A stretch of 64,000 nucleotides of DNA from Diphasiastrum complanatum (GCA_029204225.1 CM055107.1:11153028-11217027), one strand, 5' to 3'. Numbered from the stretch's first letter, positions 45,781 through 58,836 are shown. Translations and numbers: made by a program. Notes: generated from the sequence alone by a model not told the origin.

Positions 45781-47596
45781 CTACGCAAGATCTTCGACCC
45801 TACATGTTGCTGCTCTCCAAGCTCTGCATCCTGCTTCTGAAGACATTCTTCCCTTGTTTGTGGAGGACTTTGTGTCTGATGTTGACTTGGTGCTTCTCGT
45901 GCCTTCCATCGTAGTCCTCGTCTTGCTGTTGGTGGTCCCTCCGGTTTGGTCTATGAACACCTTCGTGATTGCTTTCCACCTAAGGACTCTGCTAGTGGCT
46001 TTGTTCAACTCTTTCAGGTCTGCTCTTTTATTGCCTCTGGTCATATTCCTTCTTCTGTCACACATCTTTTGTCCATGTCTCATTTGATCGCCATGTCTAA
46101 AGCCTCGGGTGGCGTCCGTCCCATCGCTATTGGCCAAGTCCTCCTCTGTCTTGTTAGTCGCTCTATCTGTTTTTAGTTTCAACAGATTTTTGCCTCTTTT
46201 CTCTCCCCTCATCAGTTTGATGTCTCTACTCCTGGCGGTTGTGAAGTTGTCGTTCATGGTGTGCGTGCCACCCTTGATCTCCATCCTGACTAGGTTGTTT
46301 TCCAAGTGGATGTTTCCAATGCTTTTAACTCTGTTTCTAGAGCTACGATCTTTTAGGAGCTGCGCGCGGCTGGTGGTGAGTTGGCTCATCTTATCCCATT
46401 TGTGCAGTTGTTCTATGCTACTGAGACTCCTCTCTTTTACAGTCACCATGTGCACTCTTGGGATCTTTCTACTATCTAGTCTGTAGTAGGTACTCATCAA
46501 GGTGATCCTTCTGGTCCTCTTTTCGCTCTGGCTCATTTCCGTGCACTTCGAGCTTCTACAGAGGCATTTCTCTCCTGTTTATTTCCTTCGGTTGCTGATG
46601 ACACTCATATTGTTGGTCCTGCTCCTAGGGTGCTCCTCGCATTTCATCATTTCTCTGAGCAGCTGGCTTCTCTTGGTTTGTTTATTCAACCTCGAAAGTG
46701 TTCAGTGTGGTCTCCAACAGGTCTTCCCCCGGACTTTGTTCCTCTTCAAGATTTCCTTGTTCCTTTGGATGGCATTCGCATCCTTCAGCTTTGTTTTTCT
46801 TGGTGAGGCTCTCCAGGAGGATGTTGCTCATTCAGATCTGTTTCCCCGGTTGGACGACACTCAAGTCGCTTTTGGTACCTTGACGTCTTGCTTTATCAAG
46901 TGTCCTTTTTATCTACTGCGGACTTTCCCCCCTACTCCGAACTTTTTGCATCTCCTCTCTTCCTTTGACAGCTCTCTTACGGATGTTTTTGGCCGCCTTT
47001 TGGGCCCAGGTTCTTTGGACGGTGTGGAGGCCCTTTCAGTTCGAAACCAGGCTCAGTTACCCATTTCTTGTGGAGGTGTGAGTCTTCTCTCTACAGTTTC
47101 TTCTGCACCTGCAGCTTTTCTTGGGAGCTGGGCTCTTGTTGCCCCTACTTGGTCTTCTCGGTTCCTTTCTGGATTTCGCCCTCTCTTGGAGGATTCCATT
47201 GCTCGTGTGGATAGTGGTTCTCTACCTTTTCAGCACCTCCTCATTGATGCGCGAGAGCTCCTCCCCCTCTCTGCACAAGCTTGTCTTTCTCTTTTTGAAC
47301 AACTCCTCACTTTCAGTTCAGATCACCTGCAAGAGACCCTCTTGGAGCACGTGCACAAGCTTACCCTTTCCAACATGCTCTCTAAGGCTCCTTCGGCGTT
47401 GCATCGAACTCGGCTTGTTTCTTGTGCAGGTCCTGGTGCCGGGGCTTGGCTGTCAGCTCGGCTTGTTATTCCTTCCTTCTGGTTGTCTTTGGCCATCTTC
47501 ACCACTGTTCTTCATCTTCTCTTGGGGCTTCCTCATCCTTCGGTCTTGGGTCTCTCCTAGTGTGTTTGTGGTCACCCTATTGATGCTCTTGCATTA
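45781..47596 (+). pseudogene. Non-LTR retrotransposon reverse transcriptase
   Basis: Frames contain KASGGVRPIAIGQVLL near 46100, FQVDVSNAFNSVSR near 46300, GTHQGDPSGPLFALAHFRAL near 46490 and PSVADDTHIVGPAP near 46590, in which the ADD catalytic pair of non-LTR reverse transcriptases is intact. From 46800 another frame covers the thumb and downstream region with LLGPGSLDGVEAL, QLPISCGGVSLLST and GPGAGAWLSARLVIP, ending at CVCGHPIDAL near 47590. The expected C-terminal region is missing, and several stops and frame changes occur. No endonuclease of the APE type is seen upstream. Confidence 0.85.
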
Positions 47597-48072
47597 GAGA
47601 AACTTAGAGCCCGACGAGGGCCTTTGAAGAAGATGTTTTTTTATTTATTTTTCTTATTTTCGTTGCCATGTGGACCAGTTGAAACCTTAGCTGCGGAGTT
47701 CTACGTAACGTAGAATTTTTCAAATATAAATAAAACAAAAACTTTTTAAATATATTGTTGTTTCGTCGGGCAGCATGTGAAAATGCTATTGGTTGATGAG
47801 GCTTGCCCTTCCAGCTCATCATTGTTCGAAGAGACCCAAAAATATTGAAAATGAATATGACAGATGGTTGAGATGAGAAAATTGATGTACCATTAATGTA
47901 TATGCATTGTCAAACCATGGTTAACATGGCTAACCAGAGTTAATTTGTGGCGCCAAATAGATCAGTGTTTTAAATTTTCGCCAACACTTTTTTCTCAAAT
48001 TCATGGCTTTTTGTATACGCAAATTTTCAGATTCATAGTTCATTGTTTCATATTTTTGCATACACATTACAA
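47597..48072 (+). other. 3' flank of the RT fragment and start of locus C
   Basis: 47597-47804 is repeated (minus strand) at 9194-9400, so both copies of the RT fragment share the same truncated end and downstream 200 bp. From 47805 sequence is unique and AT-rich and leads to the first exon of locus C. Confidence 0.6.
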
Positions 48073-49016
48073 ATGGTGACATCAAGGAAGCCGTGCTCCT
48101 TAATCGAGTCTGTGCTTCTATTCAACGAGACAGATGATAATGGATTATGAGTGCCAAGAAAATATTCAAAAAACTCTTGGGTTTTGATGCATCCATCATC
48201 AAGAGGAGCATTCATTTCGAAAAAGGAAAAGATCAAAACTATCATTTTGATCTTATTGGAAGGCCAGAATTTTGGATTTCAGAAGATCATTAGGAAGAAA
48301 ATCTATTTTTGAAAATCTAGTCCAACATGTATATATGCATTCAGAGATAAATGTGCAAGGATTCAACTATCAGGATCACAAAAAAAACAACTGTGAGTAT
48401 TGATACTTTTGATACTTTGATTTTTGTCATTCATAAATATCTAATAGTAAACTTGCCAATCTGATCATTTTTCTCTTGCAGACTTATATCCATCCAACAT
48501 AAATGAATGGGAGCCGAGTGGATCTTTAGCAGGCGTGTTAGATGTTATTTACACTGATATTGGACAACTGCAATATCGAGGTAGAACTACAAAAGATCTA
48601 GTTAATAGTGGGATCTTTTTTTATGAATCAATGTACATTCCTGATACAAAAGGAAATTTTGGACAAATAGTACCAATTTCATTACCTAGTTTTGAAAGTG
48701 ATGAATGGATTGCAATAGATACTACAGTTTCAGAATCATTTTGTTGCAAGATATATAATGATGTAAAAAATTCATTAAAAATGAGCATGGGATAAAAAAC
48801 AGTCAAATTGAGTTGGATTATTTCCTTGAATATATTTGTGGATTTCTTTTCAAGTGTCAATGTACACAAAACCCCAACGATGTCTGTATGCAAAAATTTA
48901 TCAAATAGTTTATTATCCAAACTTATGGATGAAGGTTGGGACAAAAGATCAGATGGAAAAATAGAATGCAGAATTAAAATGTCTTCCATGTGCTTCCATT
49001 ATCAAATTGAAAAATA
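48073..49016 (+). pseudogene. Unknown gene with 'LMHPSS' exon, copy 2
   Basis: Exon 1 (48073-48392) reads RKYSKNSWVLMHPSSRGAF and LVQHVYMHSEINVQGF, matching 22251-22566; it has at least one stop. An 89-bp intron (48393-48481, GTGAGT..GCAG) follows. Exon 2 (48482-49016) reads WEPSGSLAGVLDVIYTDIG, SMYIPDTKGNFGQIVPISLP and ESDEWIAIDTT, with a stop near 48795 and a continuing frame ending CRIKMSSMCFHYQIEK. No known domain. It lies directly upstream of copy C of the H3-partner gene on the same strand, so the two could be parts of one longer gene. Confidence 0.5.
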
Positions 49017-49067
49017 AATGTTGAGCTTATGCTTCCATTATCAAAGATGAAAAGAAAATAAAAATAA

Positions 49068-49257
49068 ATGGATGCCACTCGATCAAGACTTGGAAGCCAG
49101 TGGACATTCAAAACAAAAAAGTATTGAAATTATATACAATGATGCCGTTTTGACATGTGTAGAGGTGGAAGAAGATTGGAGTCTAAACTACATCCGGTGG
49201 GAACTATTGCTCCTACAAGATGATGTACGATTCAGATTCATTTTCAATGGTAAACTC
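49068..49257 (+). pseudogene. Unknown exon upstream of copy C
   Basis: The translation reads SIEIIYNDAVLTCVEVEEDW, then LLLLQDDVRFRFIFNGK, and ends at a donor GTAAGT (49258). The alternating hydrophobic pattern suggests a small beta-rich domain, possibly ubiquitin-like. A frame change lies near 49125. An acceptor TGCAG is at about 49393. Confidence 0.35.
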
Positions 49258-49609
49258 GTAAGTAACTGTAAACACTCGATCTTTTATGAATAGTTTCAAT
49301 CAAAACTTTCTAATACAAACTCTGTACTGGTTCTAATTAGCTTTGTATTAGTTTTATGTTACGTAAAAGACACGAGCTTGAGTTCAAATGCAGAGATATT
49401 GTCGAAACAATCCAACTTATGGAAGAACATTGAGATTCACTATCAGCAAATACATGCCAATCATCATGTCTTTTTATCATTATAGAAAAATTGCATTCCA
49501 ATATTAAACTAAGGACACAAGCTGATTGTAAGAATCTATTGTGATATCAATAAAAAAAATCCATAAACGGGTTGTTTACATGTAAAATGATTGTATCTTT
49601 TTTTTTTTT

Positions 49610-50692
49610 ATGTCTCTCTATTTACAAATAGATCTCTATTCAATCAAATTTTCTATATTTTCTATATCAGTATTGGGAACTGATAAGGCAACAGCTCCTT
49701 CTATAATCTTACCCTCCTTTGTTTCGGGAAGGGCCTTAATGCCTTTTAAGACAAGAGGAATATCTGCTACTTATAATATAGATAGTAATTTTTTTTTTGA
49801 CAATATCGGATATATCAGATCTTTTTGACTTCATTGAAACTGAGACTCTTTGCATTTTGAGCAAACAACTTGATGAATTTTTGAATATAATTGATTTTGA
49901 TGTTGATGATCTTCCCCTGGTGTTGACGATGTACATAATGATAAGTTTTATTCAGGGAAAGATTGCTTGAAAATGGTTGTGGAGGGAATGCGCAACAAAG
50001 AAGATCTACCTTCTGAGGAGGAGTTTTTTAGAATCCAAAGTCAACTTGATTTTCCACAGCCACCTGTCTATTCACGAAAAATATTGACATTGAAAGGTGG
50101 ACATAATATTGATGGAGAGACAATAATCAGAGAAGACAAAGCCAATGCGTAAGTTTTTGTCTCTTATGTACTAGTAGATTTGTTATGTCAAATTATATAT
50201 TGGAGCTTACTTTGTTTTTTATTATTTCAGGAAACAATTTTTCTTGATAATTTTGCAATTCGTCGAGGGCAAAGATCTTATGCTGGAGAATTTTCAAGAG
50301 ATCATGCACTGGGGCACTACTTGAAGTCCTTCAAGAATAATGAGATAAGTGTTGCCCATTCAAAGTTTCATCAACATGGTGAGACTATGGTTATGGCAAT
50401 CAAGGTATTGTCTCATTTTCTTGGAGGACATAATTTCAATAAGGTGCACAAAATAATTTTTGTAAAAAAAACTATTGCGGTTAAAATTTTAGGATATGGA
50501 CCAGTGAATTCCATGTTCAGATCATCTCATTTTGCAGTGTATGTTGCTTACGTTGATCTGAGTAAGCATGAAAACTATGAGCTATTGGATCCATACGAAA
50601 GAAGAAAATTGTTGCATGATTCTAAGTTGCAACTAAATATCAGAAGCAGATTAGATACTGCTGAATTGTACTTTGTAAATATTTCTATTTAA
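49610..50692 (+). pseudogene. Unknown H3-partner gene, copy C
   Basis: It contains ATYNIDSNFFF, SEEEFFRIQSQLDFPQP, LKGGHNIDGETII, an intron at 50149-50230 (GTAAGT..TTTCAG, 82 bp), then a second exon with GHYLKSFKNNEIS, KVLSHFLGGHNF and YVDLSKHENYELLDPYERR. The second exon is a near copy of 6148-6582; similarity ends soon after the stop, at about 50700 here and 6105 in copy A. The intron borders are consensus, but the frame upstream is broken around 49828 and 49967. No H3-like gene is found within the 2 kb upstream, where the non-LTR fragment sits instead. Confidence 0.65.
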
Positions 50693-52856
50693 TATACAAA
50701 ATTTTATGGACATGCACATTCACATTGAAGTTGATTCAATCATTGAGGCAATTGTCATGATCTATCTACGAAAGCTTGTGACTATCTTTTTCAGTGGTTT
50801 TGTCATGATAATGTATGTGGTTTTGGAAATATATAATATATATAGCTCTAATGGTTTTTTTCAACCACTTTGAGCAATAGCTTCTCCATGTTTTTTAATG
50901 GATTAGTAATATGTGATTTATTATGCTTGTAAATTGCAATTATGTTTGTTAAGCATATGGAATATTCTGTGAAAACAAAACAAAATCTAAATATTTTTCA
51001 TGTTGACTATGTTTTACCTCAGACAGTAAATTAGTGAATTATTACTGATACTGCAGAAGGTAAATCCGTTAGTCATCTTTTATTGCATTACACGTTTAGT
51101 ATAAATCGACTAATCAGATTCTCATTCTTTAATTCCATTCATAGCCATTGCAATAATACACAAAATAACATTTACTCATCTTTTATATGTATTATGAAGT
51201 GAATTAAGACATGAGTAAAAACAGAGATAAACAATGAAAATTACCTGAGTCTTCTTGTTCTGACTTAAGTTTCAAGGGCATGTCCATAGGTTAAGGGTCT
51301 CTTCAGCAGGTAACTGGTTCTTTACTTTTGGTGGCCCCTTCATTTTTCTTCAGCACACATCATAGTTCTTCATAAAGTGGGCACTCAAATCCTTCACAGT
51401 TCCTCCTTTCACTCAACAATGAAGTTTCAAAGCAGACTTCCAAAACATAATTGATTGAGTAGCAATGGTCTCTCCAACGACCAACAACAAGCTTATTGTG
51501 GACAGTCACGCTACAGGTCTGATTCTCAAACTAACATCAGACAATGGCCCAAAACTGCAAGTCTGTTTCTTGAACTTTCCAAGATGCATTCATTTGATGG
51601 TAACTACAAGCGGATTCTCAGATTTTCACAGTCACTGCACACAACATTTTCATGTTGCTCAAGCAAAGTTGGAACCGAAGATCAGACTATGAACTGACAT
51701 TCCTTTAAGAATGTATTGAATTGGATAGCAGGGTCGCATCTCACAACAACAACAGATTTCACAGTAAATAGCCTTCACGTGTCAGTGAGGCACCCAATTC
51801 AGACAATAACGATGGTCACGTTTCTCCAAGAACAATAGGTTGGTATCTCATAGTAACAAAATGGCACTCCTTGTTGGACAACAGTGATGGCCTCTCCTTC
51901 AAGTTTGACTGAATTTCAGCGTAGACAGAGTCAGACCTCCATCGCTGTCCTGTATGAGATTGGGGAACATCCGTTCTTCAAATCTTCCAGAATTGTTTTT
52001 CAGATCTTTCACAATGATTTTAATTGCATTCAACAAATTTTTCAAAACAGCAGAGCAATAGAAGTCTGGAGGTCGCTCTTCCAATATAGGATTTGGACAA
52101 CTATCAAATATTGACTGAAAGCGCTTCGTTCTTGTAACATTTAGCATCTTATTGTAATGATTCTGAGTTTCACAAATACTCAGAAGGGTCACTTCTGGAT
52201 GGAAAGGAGCTTCGCTTTCTTATTAGAAGGATGAGCGAACTGATGGCTCACACGTTCAAGGATAATGGCTCTTCTCTCCTCCTTCGCCTACACATAATGA
52301 ATAATGCTCTTTCTTCTCTTTGCTACCTGCTGGCTCGCGATGGCCTGCTGCTCGTTGCTCCTCCATTGGCCCGAGCGCTGATGGTCGCCTCACATACTTC
52401 TTTGCTATCTGATGTACGCTCAGAGACAAAAGTATACTTCATTCGTAGGCTCATATGAGTGTCGCTCAAATAGTAGGCATACTCAAAAGCCAGCTCAATT
52501 AGTTAGCACAGGTAGTTGTGACTAATCCTCTGGGAAATCAATGTTCACATAGCATGGAATGGATTTAGTGAGCCATCGCTCAATAGTATGTAGTTGAAGT
52601 TGGAATCCATCACAATATCTTCTGGTTTATGTCAGTCTGAGCAACGATAATTGCTTTCTTTCTCAATGATTCATCTCTGAAAATGCATTGTGAGACAAAA
52701 CATTTCATTATTCGTATGTGGTCATTGCTCAGAAGTCTGTCTGTATCAATAATCATCACTGACATAGAGAGTGCAGCAAAAGATTCTCTCCATTCTTCAC
52801 CATCAGAACACTAGAATAATCTCTCCCTAGCAGAAAACAAGTCTCCTCCCTTTTTC
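50693..52856. other. No gene seen
   Basis: Only short frames with no recognisable domain. The longest (51899-52192 minus, 97 residues) has no support from neighbours. Confidence 0.45.
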
Positions 52857-53144
52857 CTACGCTCTCCCTTCTCCTCCATGAATGCCATCGAATAACCAAC
52901 CCCGCAAACACCTCTCAATGTCTCCTCCTGAGTGCATGATAGAAATCGGTTTTTCATCTTCTTTCACTTCAATATACCAAAGACTTAAATTCCACATTGA
53001 ATCTGTCGCCAACTTTATCTTGAATATTTTCATATCCATTGGACATGGACATGTCCAATGTAAATTAGTTGTTTTTCCAATCATTGCAAATCCATAGTGT
53101 AAACTACTCCAACGACCTATGGAATGTCTCTTCTTCATAACCAC
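52857..53144 (-). CDS. Unknown short coding-like frame
   Basis: A 95-residue frame with balanced composition (WSSLHYGFAMIGKTTNLHW, FKIKLATDSMWNLSLWYIEV, IEVKEDEKPISIMHSGGD). It could be an exon of a host gene together with 55237-55758 on the same strand, but no family is recognised and the link is a guess. Confidence 0.25.
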   Translation of the reverse strand: MVMKKRHSIGRWSSLHYGFAMIGKTTNLHWTCPCPMDMKIFKIKLATDSMWNLSLWYIEVKEDEKPISIMHSGGDIERCLRGWLFDGIHGGEGRA

Positions 53145-55236
53145 CCTTTATTGAAGGGCAAAATGCATTCATAATTGTCTTCTTAGTCTTCATATTGACA
53201 CAACTCTTTTATAAACTATTTTGGCCTCAAGAACCATTTTCATTTGTTACTTTGAATTGCTCCCAAAATGTAGGTATATGGGTGATGTCTTCATAAATTT
53301 AGCTGACATCCATTTTATTTTCACATATCCTGACTTAGTGCTTTTCATTCTCAACTATTGCTCCCAATTGGAACTCGAATAATCTTCTGTGAGCAATCAG
53401 CAATTGCTTCTCAATTAAAACTTCATAAAGGCAAATATAATCCTTACCACAGCAAATCATCTGATCATCATGTTTTCAAATGCGGTAAAGACTTCTATCA
53501 TTAGCTCATCGGTTACAATTCGAGAATCTACATAGTACTTTAAATTGGCGATTCTGAACTGGCAATTTCTTTCCTTTTCTTTACTTAGACATCTTGAATC
53601 ATCAACTGCTTGTCATTAGAAACTGCAAATGAACATATTTTTGTCTTCATGACCATTAACCTTAGGACATTCCTTGAACTTTAAGGCAGAATCTTAAAGG
53701 TACATGGGCATCTTTTATTAATCAGGATATAAATAAGATACATTTCATCATACCATATGGCAGAAAATTGCCATTTAATAAAACTACTTAGCAACTATTG
53801 ATATTATCATCCATCAAAGTCACTTATGAGTGTTGCTAAAAATAGCTTATTGCTATTTAACAGACTTACTAAAAATAGTAAAGTATAAAAAATAACTCTA
53901 ATTTGTCTGATATAACTATCATTTCAAGATTGATTATGACATTTGAACCTGCCATAGAAACTTATACCTACTTTTTAACATAGCCATATTCGTATATCAA
54001 TAAAAAGTGGCATAATAGCAAATTTGCGCATATGAGCTACATCTAGCACATTCTTAAATGTGAAGCATCCCCGCGAACAGTGGGAATAGTCTTTGACATT
54101 TGATTTTGTATCATAAAGCCATTGATTTAGCTTTACGATCTTTTCATCTTTTCAGCATCTCAAGGTTTTCTTCGTCAATTAATGAGCTCAGCACACAATA
54201 TAGTGTGATGCTAACCATTATTATTCAGCAACATGAATTCAAAGACCATTGATTTAGCCTTTAGATCTTTCAGCAACATTGTCTTTATCCAAAATGAAAA
54301 TCTTGCATTACATCCAGCCCGTGTCTAAAGAAAATATGCTCCCACTCCCATCAAGTCATAATGTAATGCCCATCATCAAAACCATGCATTGTTGGGAAAT
54401 GTTGATGCAATTTTCATTGTCGCAACAAGATATGAATGTAGTTTCTCAGCTTCGTGTCTAGGTCTTCATATAATGTAGTCCGTGCAATGCAACCTATTCT
54501 AAAAGTTGGATCTTCGTCATTCACATTGTGAATATCTCTCAATCTCATAAAAATCTATTCACTTCTTAAATAATACATAGATTTTTTTTTTTTTAAGCAT
54601 ATATTCATGCTATACCTCATAGATAGATTTTGAATTGAGATATGATATTTTCTATCCTTACAAAAGAAAATCTATGATCCAGTCATATTTCTCAAGACCT
54701 TACGAATAACAAAATGAAAAACGCTCATCATTTCTTTTTTCACTCATTTTTCCACTCATTACGCAAAAGATATCACAAATAGTCTCAATAAAAGATCCAA
54801 GATGGTCTTTAACAGCAACAAATGTCTTCGACATAGATCCATAATTATCAATAGGTATTTTCTCTTCAGTTTTTTTTTTTTTATGCTCGCCTCCCCACTG
54901 GTAATGTTTTATCCCTTCCAAATCTTCTTATTTCCTCTCAATACCACCCTCATGAGACTATCTAACAAAAATGCCCATCCAAGGCATTAGAACATTGCAT
55001 CCCATCTTCAGATCAATGCATAATGCAAGTAGGCATGAAATGCAACATATCAGTTTTTTTTTTTTATGGGATGGATGCATACATCACAGTGTCTAATTGA
55101 TGCAAGTGTAAATTGTGGGTGTTATGCATTTATTAAATGTATCCACATATATACACATATAAATATTTATTTTACTCAAGAACCATTCTGCACTCATCTG
55201 TTCGAGGCGTAAAACTTCCAGAAGGGCTTTGTACTT
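53145..55236. other. No gene seen
   Basis: Very AT-rich; poly-T runs near 54585, 54880 and 55050. No supported feature. Confidence 0.45.
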
Positions 55237-55758
55237 TTATTCCATTATTATCAATGAAATTGGATTTGCCCCTTCTAAGAATTTGTGTTGGAACATTTCG
55301 TTCAATATTTTTCTCTCTATTACTTGTTCATCTCTGATTCGAATATATAACATTAAATCAAAATTCTTTTCCATGGATACATTGGGATTACACCACCAAT
55401 GTTCCAACTTAAGCTTTTTCGGTTTACATTTGTAACCCCATGGTCTTTCCAACCATAAATATAAATAGTTGGCATAATGTCCTACCAATCTTATTGATGA
55501 ACTGCTATTAAATCTTGACCATGAATGAAACATTCTTAAACTGGCACATGCATCAGTATAGGATTCAAATGATCCCGGAATTATAGGCCATCTGAAAAGC
55601 AAATTCTTAGACTCACTAGTAGATGCCCTTAACTCTAACTCTTGATGCACTATAGGGAATTCAGGAAGAGGAATGTATATAACATAATTATCGAAATGTT
55701 TGCAAATTTTTTTCTTCTTTTTGTTTATATTTTTGGATATCTTTAGAAAATGAGGCAC
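55237..55758 (-). CDS. Unknown 173-residue frame
   Basis: An uninterrupted frame in AT-rich DNA, with a Lys-rich start and then balanced composition: PLPEFPIVHQELELRASTSE, LLFRWPIIPGSFESYTDACA, SIRLVGHYANYLYLWLERPW. Its length and residue mix suggest real coding sequence. I do not recognise a domain. It may be one exon of a longer gene. Confidence 0.35.
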   Translation of the reverse strand: MPHFLKISKNINKKKKKICKHFDNYVIYIPLPEFPIVHQELELRASTSESKNLLFRWPIIPGSFESYTDACASLRMFHSWSRFNSSSSIRLVGHYANYLYLWLERPWGYKCKPKKLKLEHWWCNPNVSMEKNFDLMLYIRIRDEQVIERKILNEMFQHKFLEGANPISLIIME

Positions 55759-56128
55759 ATTTTTGTCTCAACATAAATATTTCTTCAATTTGTTGAGAGT
55801 TGATAAAATTAGTAGTCCTCAATTTTTCTTCATATATGGAAGATTGGGTCTTCATTTCCAATTCTAATGACTTATATGCTCTTTGCCTTTATCACATTCT
55901 AGGGTAAGACTAATGATTTCATTATCTTTTCGTATTATAATATTTTTAAATTTTCTAATCTCATTCTTTAGCTCTTGAATATCTAGGGGTGAGTAAGTAA
56001 AGGGAGTGGATTGAGACAAAAGAAGATGAGGGGACTATGTAGACATGGCCTTGGCTTTGGCATTGTTCTCTTTGGTAAAATCACCTAGGGATGAATAGAG
56101 GGCCTTGGTCTTCCATATTAAAATAATG
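55759..56128. other. No gene seen
   Basis: AT-rich, no supported feature. Confidence 0.45.
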
Positions 56129-56616
56129 TCAAATACCAAGGCCAATACACAAATGCCTGCCATTATGATAAACATAAATTAAAAACAATGAGCATTCATG
56201 CAGATGAGGGTTGGTATGTGCCAAATGAGACAAAAACGTAGCCAAATTGGATGGATGGAGTATCATTAAATGTGGCATGCATGGCCAAATATTGGTTGCC
56301 AGAAAAGGGTTTGGAGGCCTCTCCATTGTAAAGGTAGTCTGCCAAAAGGCCAAAGAAAAGGAAGAAGCCAAGAGAGATGTTGAGTATGAGGAAATTGTAG
56401 AGCATGTCGAAGTTTTTCAGGCCGAAAAGCTCTGATGTGATGGGCACGCTGATCGCTAGCCTCATGCCATAGCTGATGCCCACGACCATCGAGCCTAGGT
56501 ATGGCGATCCTGGTCATGCCATAGCCAGCAATATAAAGGCTGTTATCATTAGCATTTGTGAGGCTACTAGCCATACTGGTCTTCTTAGCCCTCTCGACCT
56601 GCAAAACAAATTGCAA
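56129..56616 (-). pseudogene. NFD4/nodulin-like MFS transporter fragment
   Basis: The minus strand reads MVVGISYGMRLAISVPITSE, LFGLKNFDMLYNFLILN and SLGFFLFFGLLADYLYN. This matches the conserved C-terminal half of the plant NFD4/nodulin-like major facilitator family (GxxYGxqwaixvpxxSELFGLKxFgxiyNfi...G...fsgllaGxlYD), with two hydrophobic segments. An upstream part with NANDNSLYIAGYGM is in another frame. The protein is truncated after the second helix and the frame is shifted, so this is a gene relic. These proteins are integral membrane transporters of mostly unknown substrate. Confidence 0.7.
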
Positions 56617-56942
56617 ACAAATGAAACTAGTTAGAATTAGATCTTGTGATTGGCGAAAAGTTGATAATAAACGTGGTTGATTATGAAAAAAATTTAGACC
56701 GTAAGTTATTCAGATGATGTTTAACCTTTGCAAGAAGCTTGGCAATCACTGGCCATGGCCGACCCTTTACCCTTTTGCAAGTGATCTTGTTGTCTTGTTT
56801 TGATTTATTTCACTAGGTTGCTATACACGATGTTTAAGCTTGGTAAATGCTTGTTAGAATGTAAACGTACTTCTAGCTATGATTGTTAGTGGCATTTACC
56901 CTGATGATCTTCAGTTTTTCTTGAGATCTATAGTTTAGTTTT
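56617..56942. other. No gene seen
   Basis: Between the transporter relic and the truncated end of element 9; no supported feature. Confidence 0.45.
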
Positions 56943-58836
56943 TCATTGTCGACTGCTCCATAACAAATGCAAAAGTCCATAGTAGCTAAAAGATATCTCA
57001 TGACTCTGATAAGAGCCTTCCAATGTGTTATACCAGTTAGTCATAAACTGAGTGAGAGAGTTGATTGAAAAAGCTATGTCTGGCTTGGTACAAATCATCG
57101 TGTACATAAGAGATCTTATAATAGAATGGTAAGGATACTCACGCATCTGCTGTTTCTTATGAATTGTTTGGGGACACTGGTCCTTTGACAATTTGAGTCC
57201 TGGCTCCATTGGTGAGAGAGCTAACTTGCAATTGATCAGATTATATCTTACTAAAGTGTTGTAGATGTAATGAGCTTCGCCCAGATCGGTCATGTCGAAT
57301 TTGAAAGATAGCATTGTCTTCTCCTCTTTTATCAGATCGGTAATGGTGCTGAAAAGCAATGTATCATCCACGTATAATAAAAGACTACTGCACTGCTTTG
57401 AGTAAACATTTGAATCTGAAGAGCTAGGTGTATAGCCGTGATCAATGAGGAAAGTATCGATCCTTTAAAACCATGCTCGAGCAGTTGCTTCAAGCCATAA
57501 AGTGCCTTGTGGAGTTTACAAATGTGATTGTGCTTACCCTCGATAATATAAACTTCGGGTTGCACCATGTAAATGTCTTCTTCGATAACTCCATTGAGAT
57601 ATGATGTTTGATGTATTTCCAAATCTGTTGTAGCGGCAAATGATAGCAAAAGTTGAAGAGAAGAATGCTTGACTACTGGACTGAAGGTCTAAGTGTAATC
57701 AATGTTGTATAACTAAGAAAAACCTCTGGCTACTGGTCGTGCCTTTCTTCTATTGATGCTACCATCTGTGTTGTACTTGACTTTGAAAATCCTTTTGCAA
57801 TCAACTACATTTCTGCTAGCAGGTGATTCAACAATTGTCCACATCTAGTTCTTGATAAGAGATGAATACTCTTTTTATCCATAGCTTCTTTCCAAAGATT
57901 TGAGTCAGGCTGACTGAGTGCCTCTTGGATAGACGTCGGTTTCTGAACAAAAGATGCTGCAGACTTGTCAATATACCGATTAGGTGGTCTACTAGTCCTT
58001 GAAGATCTTCTGGGTAATATCAGAAGTTGATCGTTTTTATCATATTGTAGTTGCTGAACTGCAACATCATCGTCTTCTGATCCACCATTCATTTGTTGTT
58101 CATTGGAAGTAGAAGAGCTTGGACCTTCAATGGGAATAGTTGTCTAAGAAACTAGAAAGTTCAAAGTGTCAAGAGAATTTGATAGGTCGGCTACATGGAA
58201 ACTGCCCTTTCTTTTGAGGTCTTGAAACTGATGTTCGATGAAGATGACATTCGGCTAGTGAATATCTTCGATTCTATAGGATCGAACAACTTTTAGGCTT
58301 GATCTGAAGTAGTGTAGCTGATGAAAACACACTTGATACTCTGGAAGTCGAACTTCTTCTTGAGATCACGAGATATCTACACAAAAGCAGTACATCCAAA
58401 AAAGAAGGTTTGGTACCTGTCCAAACTTCGAATGGTGTTTTGTCTGAGAGGCCTTTAGTAGAGCATCTGTTCTGAATATAGGTTGCTGTTGAAACAGCTT
58501 CAGCCTAGAAGGACTTCAGAAGTGTCGCATGTGATAACATGCACTTTGCCAATTCAAGTAAGGTTCTGTTCTTTCTCTCAGTAAGACCATTTGACTGAGG
58601 CGAATAGGAAGTGATGTATTGTTGTTCAATGCCATTGTTAAGGCAATAGTTCTTGAATTATCTAATCTCAATGCTTTGATTTGTTTGCCAGTTTGATTCT
58701 CAACATGCTCTTTGGATTGTCTAAATTTGATGAAAGCCTCTAATTTCTGTTTAATGAAATAAACAATTGTTCTTTTGGAGAATTTGTCAATAAAGGTAAT
58801 AAAGTACTTTGCATCTAGCAATGAAGGAGTTTGCAT
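56943..58836 (-). pseudogene. Ty1/copia integrase, RT and RNase H start (element 9, left half)
   Basis: In minus-strand order: integrase part 58836-58516 (KYFITFIDKFSKRTIVYFIK, IKALRLDNS); linker and RT start near 58092-57700 (RRSSRTSRPPNRY, and EALSQPDSNLWKEAMDKK); RT 57649-57332 with HQTSYLNGVIEEDIYMVQP and LHKALYGLKQLLE; RT thumb and RNase H start 57371-56943 with FKFDMTDLGEAHYI, MYTMICTKPDIAFSINSLTQ. The YVDD region is damaged, and RNase H breaks off at 56943. The right half of this element lies beyond the nested insertion, at 62936-64000. Confidence 0.88.
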
